Below, one piece after another: positions 36,605 to 47,770 of a stretch of DNA of 64,000 bases (position 1 is the stretch's first letter; each line of letters opens with the position of its first letter). The stretch covers positions 27,276,605 through 27,340,604 of the forward strand of contig NC_045130.1 in assembly GCF_007655135.1 (NCBI RefSeq), written 5' to 3'. The stretch is from Punica granatum (taxonomy: Eukaryota > Streptophyta > Magnoliopsida > Myrtales > Lythraceae). The notes below the pieces were generated by a model. It was not told where the DNA came from. It was given only the letters and a program-made list of their open reading frames with translations, and did no database searches. The position numbers and the translations under genes were made by a program.

Positions 36605-37064
36605 TAAAATTTAAAATAAAATAGAGGAGTTGAATGGGAATTTTATATTTACTGAAAAATATGCTTGTTTGAGTAATATCAATGAGATTCCCTAATATCA
36701 TGCTAAGAATAGCTAGGATTTCTAGAAGAAGATGCCATTCCTTTGATGAGAAATAAAAAAGAATATAAAAAATTCGAGTGGCTGAAGCTGAAGCAGCTAC
36801 TTTCGAAGTAATAGACATAAAAGCTAAGGATAATTTGGTCCGTCTAATATTACTATCCCCTCTCTTTCCTTCCATGTATCACCCTCCCCTTATTTTGTTA
36901 TTTTCTCTTAATCTCCTAATCACACATTCTATCAAATTAAGTCGAGGTATGTTTTGTATTTAACGGGGAATCCAAAGATCCGACAATGGTAATGAGATTG
37001 GACGAAAAAAGAAGAGATCTCATATTCCGATGAGATTATATTTTCTATTTTGTGGGGGATATCA

Positions 37065-37355
37065 TTAGAGTTGAATTTTGATTTTAATTGGGTTATAATG
37101 ATTGTTTTGTTGAATTATAAGAAAAAGTATGAAAAAATAATAAATAGTTGAGATAAAGTAATGATTGTGTTGTTGTATTGTGGAAAAAATAATTGATAGT
37201 TGATGAAATTTAGTATTAAAAATTGAATTGAATGGTTAAAAAATTGAAGAAAAAGGTAAAAGTAATAATTGAGTTATTGATTTTTGTTGCGTAGTGAGTA
37301 AAATTAAAGTTAGAGTTAAAATTTTTAAAACTTGATCACAAAACCAAACAGGGTA
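37065..37355. mobile_element. 'GTTTGGTTT' MITE, copy 1
   Basis: This AT-rich unit carries 'gagttgaattttgattttaat' at one end and 'cacaaaaccaaacagg' at the other. It is similar by eye to 43655-43915 and to the inverted units at 43926-44192 and 62972-63285. There is no coding sequence. The superfamily is uncertain. Confidence 0.6.
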
Positions 37356-37442
37356 TGTCCCAAGATTATATTAGTATATTTTTGAAATATATATCTATTT
37401 AAAAGGGAGAGGAGATTGGAAAATCACGTGTTCTTAGGAATT

Positions 37443-37890
37443 CTTATAGTGCGTTTGGTTTGTAAGTAACATTTTAAAATTAGATTTTGATTTTAAAAAA
37501 GAGTGGTATAAATGGTTATGTATGTGGTCCACTCTTTGACTTTGTATGAGTTATATAATTTTGATTTTGAAGAAGAATAGTATAAATGGGGCCCACCATT
37601 TGACTTTGTATGAGTTATTTTATTTTGTTGTGGATATAATTAAATTAAAGTAAGATCTTATGCTGCGTTTGAAAAGTTAGTATTATTTTAGAATCATGAT
37701 TTTGATTTTAACTCAATACACTACACAACAAAAATACATGTTTCCCAAGTCAAATTTATAATACCATCTCATTTGTCTTTTTCCACAATCAAAATCAAAA
37801 TCAAAATCAAAATCAAAATCATGATTTTAAAATCACACTAACAAATCAAAAGCAGTCTTAAAATCTCACTTTGAATCCAAACGGAGCACT
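37443..37890. mobile_element. Pair of related 'CGTTTGG' MITE-like units with an AATCAA hexamer run
   Basis: It starts 'agtgcgtttggtttg' and ends 'ccaaacggagcac', giving short inverted ends. A second 'tgctgcgtttgaaaag' boundary near 37662 suggests two joined units. The hexamer AATCAA is repeated about six times at 37787-37820. It lies about 640 bp upstream of the anion-channel ATG. Confidence 0.5.
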
Positions 37891-38452
37891 GTGTTTTCTC
37901 TCTCAAAATCTTTAGGATTCATAGAGTGAGAGAGTGATGAGAATTAAGAGAATTGTAAGGTTTTTCTCTAATTAAGTCTTGTAATGGGACTGTGAAACAC
38001 GAGTATGATCTCAATGGTGTTATATCTAGTTTATTGATATAGTGAAATCTCGAAACTTTGTCCGTGGATGTTTCACTTGGTATTTTACTACATTCATCTT
38101 TGTGTTCTTTCTTTCTCTTATTGGTCTAAATTCCTCGAAATGATACGTTTTCCCAACAAGTTATTTATATTTTTTTCAATTTCTATTTTTAATACTTTTT
38201 ATCATTTTACCCTTTTTTTTCCTCTCTTCCAAGTCAATCCATTCAATAAGCATATTGAAACAAATAGTATAGTTGAAACACAATACGTGCGGGTTAGCAT
38301 GTTATGCACGGCTAAAGTTTCAAATATATATATATATATAAAGATAAATAACTTATAAAAATATATATATACACATTTAAATGACCGTACATAACCGAAT
38401 CAAATTAAATGAAAAAAATGAACATCGCTATTTTTCTCATCCGGGCTCTTCC

Positions 38453-38462
38453 CTCTATATGT
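38453..38462 (+). promoter_or_regulatory. Possible TATA box of the anion-channel gene
   Basis: 'ctctatatgt' lies about 70 bp upstream of the ATG at 38530, in a plausible position for a short 5' leader. The leader length is unknown. Confidence 0.3.
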
Positions 38463-38529
38463 ATGCGAACCTGGTAATGCGAAGCTATAACAAATAACGC
38501 CATAGGACAAAACTTTTGAGATATCTTCC

Positions 38530-39582
38530 ATGGAATCTCTGCAAATCCCACACCAACCTCCCATGGCCATGAGACCGGTACTAGTAGATGCTTCTCAACT
38601 GGCTTCTGGGGTTCAACCGCACCACTGCCGCAACCGTCCAAACCATCAGCAAACCGCTAGCCCAATAAGGCAACTCAAGCCTTCCATCCTGACGAGACTC
38701 CACGCCGGCTACTTTCGTATCAGCCTCTCCTTCGCAAGCCAGGCTTTGCTCTTGAAAATGCTCACCCAACCCGCAGCCGGTAATTCATCCTCAAACCCTC
38801 CACCTCTTGGTCACTTTCTCCGCTCGGATGGGCCCTTCCGTTCCATCTCTTTGCTCTTTTTCTGGCTTCTGGCTCTGGTTGCACAGGTGCTGCTCTCGGC
38901 TCTCTACACTCTCCGATGCTGCTTCCACTTCCAACTGGTCAAGGCCGAGTTCTTCCACCATGTCGGTGTCAATTACCTCTTTGCCCCGTGGATCTCATGG
39001 CTCGTGCTTCTCCTGTCAGTCCCGACCGCCATATCAGAGATTAAAGCACCATACCTGGCACTATGGTGGGCCTTTGCCATCCCGGTGGTCTTGCTCGACG
39101 TGAAGATCTATGGCCAGTGGTTCACCACCGAGAAGCGGTTCTTGTCGATGGTGGCGAACCCCACCAGCCTGATCTCGGTGATCGGGAACCTGGTGGGCTC
39201 CAGGGCAGCCTCTAGAGTGGGATGGAAGGAGAGTGCAGTTTGCCTGTTCTCTCTCGGGATGGCACATTACCTGGTGCTCTTCGTCACACTCTACCAGCGG
39301 CTGTCCGGGGGAGACCGACTCCCCGCAATGCTGCGGCCCGTGTTCTTCCTCTTCTTTGCCGCACCGAGCATGGCAAGCCTTGCCTGGAACTCCATCTCGG
39401 GCACTTTCGATACTGGGTCGAAGATGCTTTTCTTCCTCTCCCTATTCCTCTTCGCATCTCTGGTAAGTATGACTTCCTTCTAATGCGTCCCGTGTTAGAA
39501 TTAATTAAAGTCAATCACGACTCTGGTATAGAGGATAAATATCATGTAAAACGTACTATAATAATTCAAACCAACAGCCCCC

Positions 39583-39613
<31 letters not shown>

Positions 39614-41930
39614 AAGGTACTATAGTTATAAACAAGTGGGGCATATGGAAAAATTAAAACTAATGTCTCCAATACTTAGTTCATTCATCAAATAATAATA
39701 ATAATAGATTATAGAAGTTAATTTAATTAAGCATAGAAAAATCTGGCAATGTACTCCAGCTAGCCAGCTATATACACACACACATGGATATATATTATAT
39801 TATATCAAATCTAACTACAAGCCAGTCCAGTTCGTCTTTTCTTCTCGTTGAAAGGAACAGCGACACTCTTTTCTTGCTCGGAAAGGTCAAGGCCTTCTAT
39901 TTTAATCGTTGTTTTTTGGAAGGCTAAAGCGAAATCTTGTCCCATTTATTGAATTTTTAAATCCTGTATGAGCTTATGTCGCTATAAAAGTTATAACGTA
40001 TGATAAACTCGTCTCAATTTACTAAGTTAGTGTCAATATCATCACGTTGCATCGATTTGATCTCGTGGTCCCTTAGAGCCTGGAGCAGAAATTCTTACGT
40101 ACCTTAGCTGGTACGAAGGGGAAAAGAATGGTTTCAGAGGCTCATAATAATAATTTTGATACTTAGATTCCTTTTTTATGATTTATGTAATTTAGTATTA
40201 CATATGAAATATGAGAACTATAAAGAAAGTATCGGGTAGATGTCACTTACTTATATATTAGTTATAACTCTCGTTCTAAATAAGGTGCAATATTATTTAA
40301 TTTATATATTTCAATTACACCATAGTATATGGGCATAGAGAGGATAAAATAAGAAAAAATATAAGAGATACAAGAAGTCCTAATTATGAGAAAATATTAT
40401 ATGTAACCGTTTTAATTGCAATTCTGCAACAAGTGCTGCTGTACTGAACCGCTTTTTTTTATATGGTAAATAATTTTTTTCGGTAATTGATATGGTAATT
40501 GCAATATATACTATCCTAATGAGTTACCGTGACCGAATAGTTGCTTAAAATCAATTATTATTTATACATTTTCATCAAATAATTTTGCCGCTAAAGTCTG
40601 CACGATTTAAGTGACTGAGAGATGATATGTTACCTATGATAATTTAAAAATATGAATCTCAAATATATATCTCTTTTTATCTTTCCCTTTCCCTTTCCTT
40701 TTACCTTGATGATGCATGTAGACGTATATATTTTAATTTAGTTTCTTTCAATATAACTAAATATTTTTTTTATGTGAACTCTGGTATCCAAAAACTCAAT
40801 TAAATGTCGACTAATCCAGTTAAGCTGGTCGGCCCATTAAGGGATAAAGTTCTCCAAACGTGGATTTTCTACATTCACAAAGACTCAAACCCGAAACCTT
40901 GCTTAAGCGAAATAAGTATCGAACCGCTTGAATCAACCCATGTTGGTTAACTAATAAACATTTTATTTTACATATAATGTAAACTTTAAACTTTTTCCTT
41001 TTTGTTTTTCATAATACTGCGTTATCATTGAGAAATCTTGATTAATTTTAATTATAGTTTCACCCTAATTATTTATGTTACGTACGTCTTCTTTTTCTTT
41101 TTCTTTTTCTTTTTCTCTTTTTACTGTGGGCTTCCAAGTTTTTGTCAACTCCTACAGTTTACAAGAAAATGATTGCTCTTTCAAAGATTACCACATCCGA
41201 CATGCATTAGGATTCGTTGATTTTTTTTTCTTTAATTTGTCTGAGGTTTCCGTTGAATGTGAAAAAGATGTTTTACGAACCAGTATGGGATTCGGCAATT
41301 TGAGGATGAAAAGGAAAACAAAAGAAATATTGCTTGTCATGCATTATAATATACGAATATGTTTCTGCTAGCTACCACCTATTTATATATTAAACCAGAC
41401 AGATAGACGAAATAGATGTCTAGGTCCGGCAGTATCTGATTCCTAACCAAGTTAATGTTTGTCGTATATAGCATGACTCGAAAATGCGTTAGAATGACTC
41501 ATATATTATATATCAGAAAAAGAGTTCAATGTGACGACATATATATTTTAAGAATTACAATCGATTCTTATTAATGAAATTCCCCTACGTATATTATTTC
41601 CTCTTCTTTTAATTATCTTTGTTTTTTCTTTTCTCATTTGTTGTGGTGTCTTAACAGGCTTGCAGGCCAGCACTATTCAAGAAATCAATGAGGAAGTTCA
41701 ATGTGGCATGGTGGGCGTACTCGTTCCCCCTCACCTTTCTTGCCCTGGCCTCGGCCGAGTACGCGCAGGAGGTTAAAGGAACCATGGCGTCCGTGCTGAT
41801 GCTTGTGCTGTCGGCCCTGTCCTTCCTCGTCTTCCTCGGGTTGATGCTTCTCACCGTCCTCAATACACATAGGATTCTTCGGGAAGATGATCCAATTCTA
41901 CGCTTCGATAAAGATAGATCTAGGAATTAA
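38530..41930 (+). CDS. SLAH1-like: S-type anion channel, SLAC1 family, SLAH1/SLAH4-like (2 exons, 401 aa)
   Basis: Exon 1 is 38530-39462 (311 codons) and exon 2 is 41658-41930 (90 codons plus stop). The donor tg|gtaagt and acceptor ttaacag| join in phase 0. The protein belongs to the TehA/SLAC1 family of ten-helix membrane anion channels, which release chloride or nitrate across the plasma membrane. Visible family blocks are GYFRISLS (60-67), YGQWF (194-198), NPTSLISVIGN (210-220), AHYLVLFVTLYQRL (245-258), FFLFFAAPSMASLAW (272-286) and VAWWAYSFPLT (about 327-337). The Phe in the last block probably corresponds to the gating Phe of SLAC1 (from memory). The short N-terminus lacks the long phosphorylated tail of SLAC1, SLAH2 and SLAH3, which places it with SLAH1/SLAH4, root-expressed subunits that modulate SLAH3 in Arabidopsis. 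No defect is seen. The 2.2-kb intron holds a SINE and a C26A12 tract. Confidence 0.92.
39578..39615 (+). repeat. C26A12 homopolymer tract in the anion-channel intron
   Basis: Twenty-six C residues are followed directly by twelve A residues, 116 bp inside the intron. Pure poly-C of this length is rare in plant DNA, and the length may be unreliable in an assembly. Confidence 0.9.
40764..40947 (-). mobile_element. SINE in the anion-channel intron
   Basis: Read on the minus strand it starts near 'accaacatgggttgattcaa'. It has a tRNA-like box A/box B region (ggtttcgggtttgagtc), then 'ggattagtcga...ggataccagagttcac', and ends in a poly(A) run (T-rich at 40762-40771 on the + strand). Short direct repeats 'taactaa(a)ta' flank it (40754-40763 and 40948-40956). 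The 3' part resembles the SINE at 45349 ('gattagtc', 'ggatacca'), so both belong to one family. Confidence 0.65.
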
Positions 41931-42400
41931 TAACTTAGAAAGAGAGGGCATCATATATACATATATACATATATATAGTATGGTGTATGGATTATATATA
42001 TAGCTAATGAGTCGTCAATGACGTAAGTATGTTCTCGCAGTTTCTAGATGTTTCTTCTATCTATTTTAATAAAATACGGGGCAATGTATATTGCCTTGGC
42101 TAATGGCTAGTAAGCAGATACGAAATTCAACACTTAATATCATCTAGCTAAGTGGTGAATATTAATATCATCTGCAAGTATTACACAAATTTTTGGGCTG
42201 TATTGCTCATGATTTTCCAGGTTAAAGTAGGGTCTATTTCAATCACTTAACAAATCGGTCCAGCGGGTGTAGGAACCCTCGCTTGGTAATTTGAAGTTTT
42301 TTCATAGTTGATTTTCGAGTGATGAAATTACCTATACTTCATATTAAAATTTTTTATTTCCTTATACTATACTTATTGATCTCCCTTATAATCAGGAGAA
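41931..42400 (+). other. 3' flank of the anion-channel gene with polyadenylation signal
   Basis: AATAAA at 42068-42073, about 140 bp after the stop codon, is a suitable near-upstream polyadenylation element. A short TATACATA-type run precedes it (41955-42000). Nothing else is recognised. Confidence 0.4.
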
Positions 42401-42469
42401 AAAAAAAACCGCCCAAGCTGGGCTAGCGCGTTCAAAATAAAATATTTCGAATTCTTTTTAGGTGAACAA

Positions 42470-42690
42470 GGGGTCTGAGGCCAAATTAAGCTAAATTACA
42501 CAATAAAGAGTAAGCAAGCCCCAATAGTATCTCCTGCTAGAAGGTCATGAATGCCTTCAAGTGGTGAATCCCTCAATGCAGCTCCAACGACTTCCGGGCA
42601 AGCCAATCTGTACAAGGATTGTCCTCTCAATTGCAGTTTATTTAGGCGCTTCTGATCTGGCTATTATGGTACATGATATACCACACCATG
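42470..42690 (-). pseudogene. Possible LINE RNase H tail remnant
   Basis: The minus strand gives DWLARKSLEL and, in another frame, LRDSPLEGIHDLLAGDTIG. This resembles the C-terminal end of the RNase H (RVT_3) domain of plant LINEs, but the two pieces need a frameshift and the match is short. Confidence 0.3.
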
Positions 42691-43650
42691 CTCTTATAAA
42701 ATGTCACACGACATATACAAATCTAATATTCCCAAAATTATGAGTATCCACTCCATCAATATTGTTTATAGGACCGCTTTAGCAACTGGATCTTGCTAAG
42801 GATCGGCAATTGAGAATAAAGGAGAACATAGAAGAGAATTGAGTCAGGCCTATATGATTTAGTGTAATGATACAAATTATGAATCATAATAAAAAATTTT
42901 CATATACGATACTTATCATTTAAACTTCCTATCAGTAACAGAATCTTGAAAGTACCAAAAGGGGCAAACTTACTTTCTAGGATGCCTTGGACATATTACG
43001 GGCAACAAAAATAAACTGAAAAAAGAAAAGAAAAGAAAAGAAAGGCCTTGGAGACATTGGGGAAAATGTACTCCACCAATTTTGCAACTTGATTTTGAGA
43101 GAAAAAGATGTTCGCAAGTTGAGTTGAGATTTGTAGGAAAGTCGTAGGTAAAAGAAGTCATGATCAAATGCTTCAGCAAAATGACAATAATCTCCATTTC
43201 TTGGTGACTTCATTGCCATTATTTGTTTATTCATTAATTATATTTAAGATGAGACGGAGTATTCATTACGTGCTCGCCTAAATAAATTCGAAAACTTTTA
43301 AGTTGCTTTTCAGCATGGTTCAATTACCCTAATAGACTTTTACAGTTGGTTGATTATTTCAATACCTCAAAAGCGTTCAAAGGAATTACGCATGAGCTAA
43401 GATGCAGTTATCAAATCTCATTGTCTGCGAACTTAATTAAATGCAAATATTCAAAATTTATTAAAAATATCTTGTAGTCTGAACAAGTCGACGCCCAATT
43501 GAAAAGTAGCCTCAACTAATAAGTTAGGAATACCTTTATAATAATTATAGTTATCCAAGCATGCATAACTCAAATCTAGCATGATGGATGAATGCTTACT
43601 CGAATAAAACAATTATCTTGCGGGGTCAAAAAAAGAAATTCAAAAAATTA
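42691..43650. other. AT-rich intergenic sequence, nothing recognised
   Basis: There is an (AAAAG)n-like run at 43020-43040. No gene or element with termini was seen. Confidence 0.4.
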
Positions 43651-43654
43651 ATAG

Positions 43655-44192
43655 TTTGTTTGGTTTTTGAGTTGAGTTGAGTTGAATTTTAATTTTAATT
43701 TTAATTAATTTGTAATGATTGTGATGTTGAATTATGAGAAAAATGTGAAAAAATAATGAATAGCTGATCGAATTTATTATTAAAAATTGAATTGAATGGT
43801 TAAAAAATTTAAAGAAAAATGAAAAAGTAATAATTATATTGTTAACTTTTGTTGTGTAGTAAGTAGAGTTAAAGTTATAGTTAAAATCTTAAAAACAGAT
43901 TATGAAATCAAACGGGCTGTAATACTCCGTTTGGTTTTGCAATCGGATTATTTTCACTCTAACTTTAACTTTACCCACTACACAACAAAAATAAACTCTT
44001 CAAAGTCAAAAAGGTGTGGCTCATATATAAATCCACATACATCTCCATTATACTCAATTTAATTTTTAATACTAAATTATCTCAACTATTCATTATTTTT
44101 TCACATTTTTTCTCATAATTCAACAACACAATCAGTACAACTCAATTAAAATCAAAACTCAACTCAATTCAACTCCAAAATCAAACCAACCA
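43655..44192. mobile_element. Two 'GTTTGGTTT' MITEs head-to-head (long palindrome)
   Basis: Unit 1 (43655-43915) and unit 2 (43926-44192) are inverted copies with a spacer of about 10 bp. 'gttgaattatgagaaaaa' in unit 1 answers 'ttttctcataattcaac' in unit 2. Both carry 'tttggttt' ends and 'gagttgagttga'-type subterminal repeats. The whole could fold into a hairpin with arms of about 260 bp. Confidence 0.7.
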
Positions 44193-45348
44193 TAATTGCT
44201 AATAAGATATAAATTAATGCCACGCGTTGCAACAATAGGTATTGCAGGGCTTATAAGAGATCGATATGACTCGATCTACTGCAATTACGTACCATTCGTA
44301 TAAAAGGAGATTACTTTTTCTTTTTTTGGGTAAGTGGAAAAGCAGACTACTTTAGTAATTCATTTGGACCAATACAATGAGACCTTTCTGGTTTGATCTT
44401 CTTATTCGTGCTTTCGTGCCTTTTGGATACATACACACACACATATATATATATATAAAGTATCCGATTCGGTTCTAAATTGCAGAATTGCATGGCTATA
44501 GCTAGCACGTTTGCTACAAGAAAAGGACAAGGAAAATAGCCCCTGATATATTATTAAATTCTAAAATTATTGAATACCCCAATAGGAAAATTGAACCGAA
44601 GGGCTAAATCTTCAAACTCAACTTCATAGCAATACCAAAATTCTCTCAATAATCCGCTGGAAAATTTTCTAATAGATTATCAAGAAAATTACGAGGTAAA
44701 TGTTCCATCAATAATATTAAAGAATTTTTAAAATTAAAAAAATATCTAGGAAAAATTTTCTCGATAATTCCCTCGAGTTAATTTATTAAGAGAAAAGTTT
44801 TCTCAGTCATAGTAAAAAGAAAAAAAAATTAACAATTTACCGAGGCATAAGTTCCCTTGATAATTAAAAAATTGAAATAATTTAAAAAAGTTACTGAGAG
44901 ATATTTTCCCTCAGCAATATTAAAAAATTGAAAAAAGTGTTAAAATAATAAAAACTAATATGACGCGCATTTTGAAAATAAGTAATTGTTTTTGAAACTT
45001 AATAAATTGAAATACTAATTTCATGATTGACATAAATAAAAAAGACTACTTCATAAATTATAGAAGAAAGACAAATGAGATTAGTGGTTTTAAGAGCAAA
45101 ACTTATATAAAATAATAAAATATCAAATGAAAGAATTATTATTAGTTTTACAATAATAATTTTAGATATTTATCAAATATAAAAAAATAATTTTTATTAA
45201 ATATCTTATTTAATTATAAAATCTCAAAAATATTAATATATGAAATCCCTTGGTGCTCCCTCGACATTATATATATATATATATATACTATTTATAAATA
45301 TATTTTTTTGAAGTTACTATTATCGTGAAAATTAAATATTTTATATTA

Positions 45349-45523
45349 CCAACAAAAGTGTTGGTTGAGTGGTAAGCAGCTCACCCCGTAAGGAGGAGAA
45401 CACAAGTTCGAATCCCGAAAAGCGCACTTATTGGGAGGGAGAATAACTTTTAATACTTGATCTCCCGATTGGATTAGTCAGAACCCATTGGGCTTCTGGA
45501 TACCAAGGTACACGCCGAAAAAA
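45349..45523 (+). mobile_element. SINE with 15-bp target-site duplication
   Basis: The head resembles a tRNA gene: box A ttggttgagtggtaagcag and box B gttcgaatccc. The body contains 'gattggattagtcagaaccc' and 'ctggataccaaggtacacgcc', and it ends in an A run. A perfect 15-bp duplication AAATATTTTATATTA flanks it (45334-45348 and 45524-45538). These are the hallmarks of LINE-assisted retroposition of a Pol III transcript. Confidence 0.88.
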
Positions 45524-46144
45524 AAATATTTTATATTAAATATGAAATGAATTTACCTTTGAGTTGAAAGTGTTGAAAATGTATTAGATGATAGGTTAAA
45601 CATTTCCATAAGTTAAAACTAATGATGGATTAACCTTCTTAAAAGTTCAACATAAGAAATTTTGGAATGAAGGAATTCCTGGGAGCACCCTACACATTCT
45701 AAAAATTTTAAAATGATACATTTATTTCCATTTTTTTTCATGACGAAGATGTTTGGGATTCGCTCAACTAATCTCATGGCACACGAGAATATCCTGCAAT
45801 CCCGCGAAATAGGTAAATCAAGCTATGGGGATCCCAATAGGGAGCATTCTCTTGTATGATTTTTGGAATTTCTTGAATCTAAATTTCCCCATGGGAGTCA
45901 CACCCTTTAACCACCATGCCAATTATATTGGGTATAAAAATATATAATTATTAAAGCTCATATTATTATATAAATTAAATAATTTCAATGAAATATTAAA
46001 TTAATTTATTTTCGACCCAATAATGTTAAAAGGGTAAACATTTGTTGTTGATAAAGGAAAATTTCTTAATTAAAAAATCAATTTTCAATAAAAAATATAT
46101 ATATATATAAACTTAGATTAAATATAATAAAAATGCAACCTATA

Positions 46145-46311
46145 AACATGCCTTTGGAGCGTAACTTGATGGTTTTCGCACTGCGCTGCCGAGTGCACAA
46201 GCATGCGGGTGAATACAACCCATGTCCCACGCACTAGGCTTGCATGTTGGGCCCGCTCTACTGGACCCAGGCGCTAGAAGGCCGGTCCAGTCCAGTAACT
46301 TTTTTTTTTTT
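46145..46311 (+). repeat. SINE-like tRNA-derived unit with poly-T end
   Basis: A box-A-like segment (gtaacttgatggttttcgcac) and a box-B-like segment (gcgggtgaatacaaccc) are followed by a GC-rich body and a T11-12 run at about 46300. Some plant SINEs end in T runs. No target duplication was found. Confidence 0.4.
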
Positions 46312-46421
46312 AAATAATTTACCGCGGGAATATTCGTTCGGTAATCCCACCATAATTACTGGAGGACCCAATAATACCAAGGGAATTACTCCTTATGTAA
46401 TCCCTTGGTAAAATACTAGGG

Positions 46422-47770
46422 GAATATTCCCCGATAATACTGTGGAAAATTTTCTCTGTAATATCGAAGGCTTACCGTTGTAATATTCACTCAGTAATTT
46501 TATCGAGGTACTATTCCCTTGATAAGGCCTAGGTAAGATAATCTAGGCCTGGATTATCGATAAAAGGCTTTCCCCGGTAAATCCATGTATTTTTATAGTG
46601 GTGTATAAGAAACATAAATTGTAAATTATGCGATTATTTTTAGTCAAAGAGCTTAAAAATCTAAAATAATTTATTGCTAGTCCTAGTTTATACACTCGCT
46701 GCGCAAGCCTGTTGATGGGAAAAATTGGAATGAATATGATAGAATTTCAGTTCATTCACCCATGTGAGAAAAAAGAGATCAGAAAAAAACGAAAAAAATT
46801 AGTTTGACTTGATATTCGTGTGTATGTTAATATAGGATTGTGAAAGGACACTTTATCATAAGTTGAGGGCTTATAAAAAAGCTCAACATGAAAGAATCTC
46901 ATGGAGTAATTTGAATTACATTATATAGATTCGGTCTTTTTTGTCTACCATGATATTTCTTTTTTTCTTTTTCCATTACAAATTTTCTTGTCCCTCAATT
47001 CCCTTAACATGCATATAATTGGATGATCCAAAGTCAATAAAGATGAAATTCATGGCGTAGAAGGATTCCCCGATGGTACTGAGGTAATTTTTCTCGGTAA
47101 TATCAAAGGACTACGGTTGTAATATTCACCCGGTAATTTTATCGCCCTTGGTAAGGCCTAGGTAGGATAATCTAGGCCCGGATTATTGATAAAAGGCTTT
47201 CCGTCGGTAATCTGTTAGTAATCCCTCAACATGGAAGGTTTACCAATGGATTACCGAGGGAACTCCCCCAGTAAAAAGTTCCACCTGTAAATCCATGTAT
47301 TTTTGTAGTGTGTATAAGGAACATAAATTGTAAATTATGCGATTATTTTGAGTCAAAGAAATTAAAAATCTAAGATAATTTATTACTAGTCCTTTTTTTT
47401 ACGCTCGTTGCGCGGGTGTTGATGGAAAAAATTGGAATAAGAATTAGAGAATTTAAGTTCATTAAAACATGTGAGGAAAAAGATATCAAATAAAAAAGAA
47501 AAAATGTAATTTGACTTGATATTCGTGTGTATGTTTTAATAGGAATTGTGAATGGATGCTTTGTCATGAGTTAGGGGCCTAAAAAAAAGGCCTATATGGA
47601 AGAATTTCGTGAAAATAATTTGAATTACTTTATGTAGATCGGTCTTTTTCGTCTACCATGATATTTCTTTTTTCCTTTTTTCATTACAATTTTTCTTGTC
47701 CCTCAATTCCCTTAACATGCATATAATTGGATGATCCAAAGTCAATAAATATGAAATTCATGGCATAGAA
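46422..47770 (+). repeat. Tandem segmental duplication (~0.65-0.71 kb units)
   Basis: Copy 1 is about 46422-47062 and copy 2 is 47063-47770. From the CACTA right end onward they are collinear at an offset of 708-709 bp. Both end 'catggc(g/a)tagaa' (47062 and 47770). Copy 2 has about 70 bp of extra CACTA subterminal sequence near 47210-47290. Each copy contains the right terminus of the CACTA element (46600 and 47310), a Helitron-like 3' end and the same flank. There is no gene inside. Confidence 0.75.
47386..47425 (-). mobile_element. Helitron-like 3' terminus (minus strand), duplicated at 46677
   Basis: On the minus strand 'acacccgcgcaacgagcg' is followed by an A run and ends CTAG next to T. 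This matches the hairpin-plus-CTRR end of plant Helitrons. A more decayed version lies at 46677-46715 in the first tandem copy. No 5' TC terminus was found. Confidence 0.4.

Larger units (their letters stand above)
44512..46600. mobile_element. Probable CACTA-type element carrying SINE insertions
   Basis: The right end is clear: read on the minus strand it starts CACTATAAAAATACATGG at 46600. The left end is tentative (tgctacaagaaaagg at 44512, resembling a mutated CACTACAAGAAAA). Both flanks carry the 'taccgagggaa / ttccctcggtaa' subterminal motif family (44660-44930 and 46310-46580), as in the CACTA element at 146. No exact 3-bp duplication was found and no transposase is present. The interior is AT-rich. 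Confidence 0.45.
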
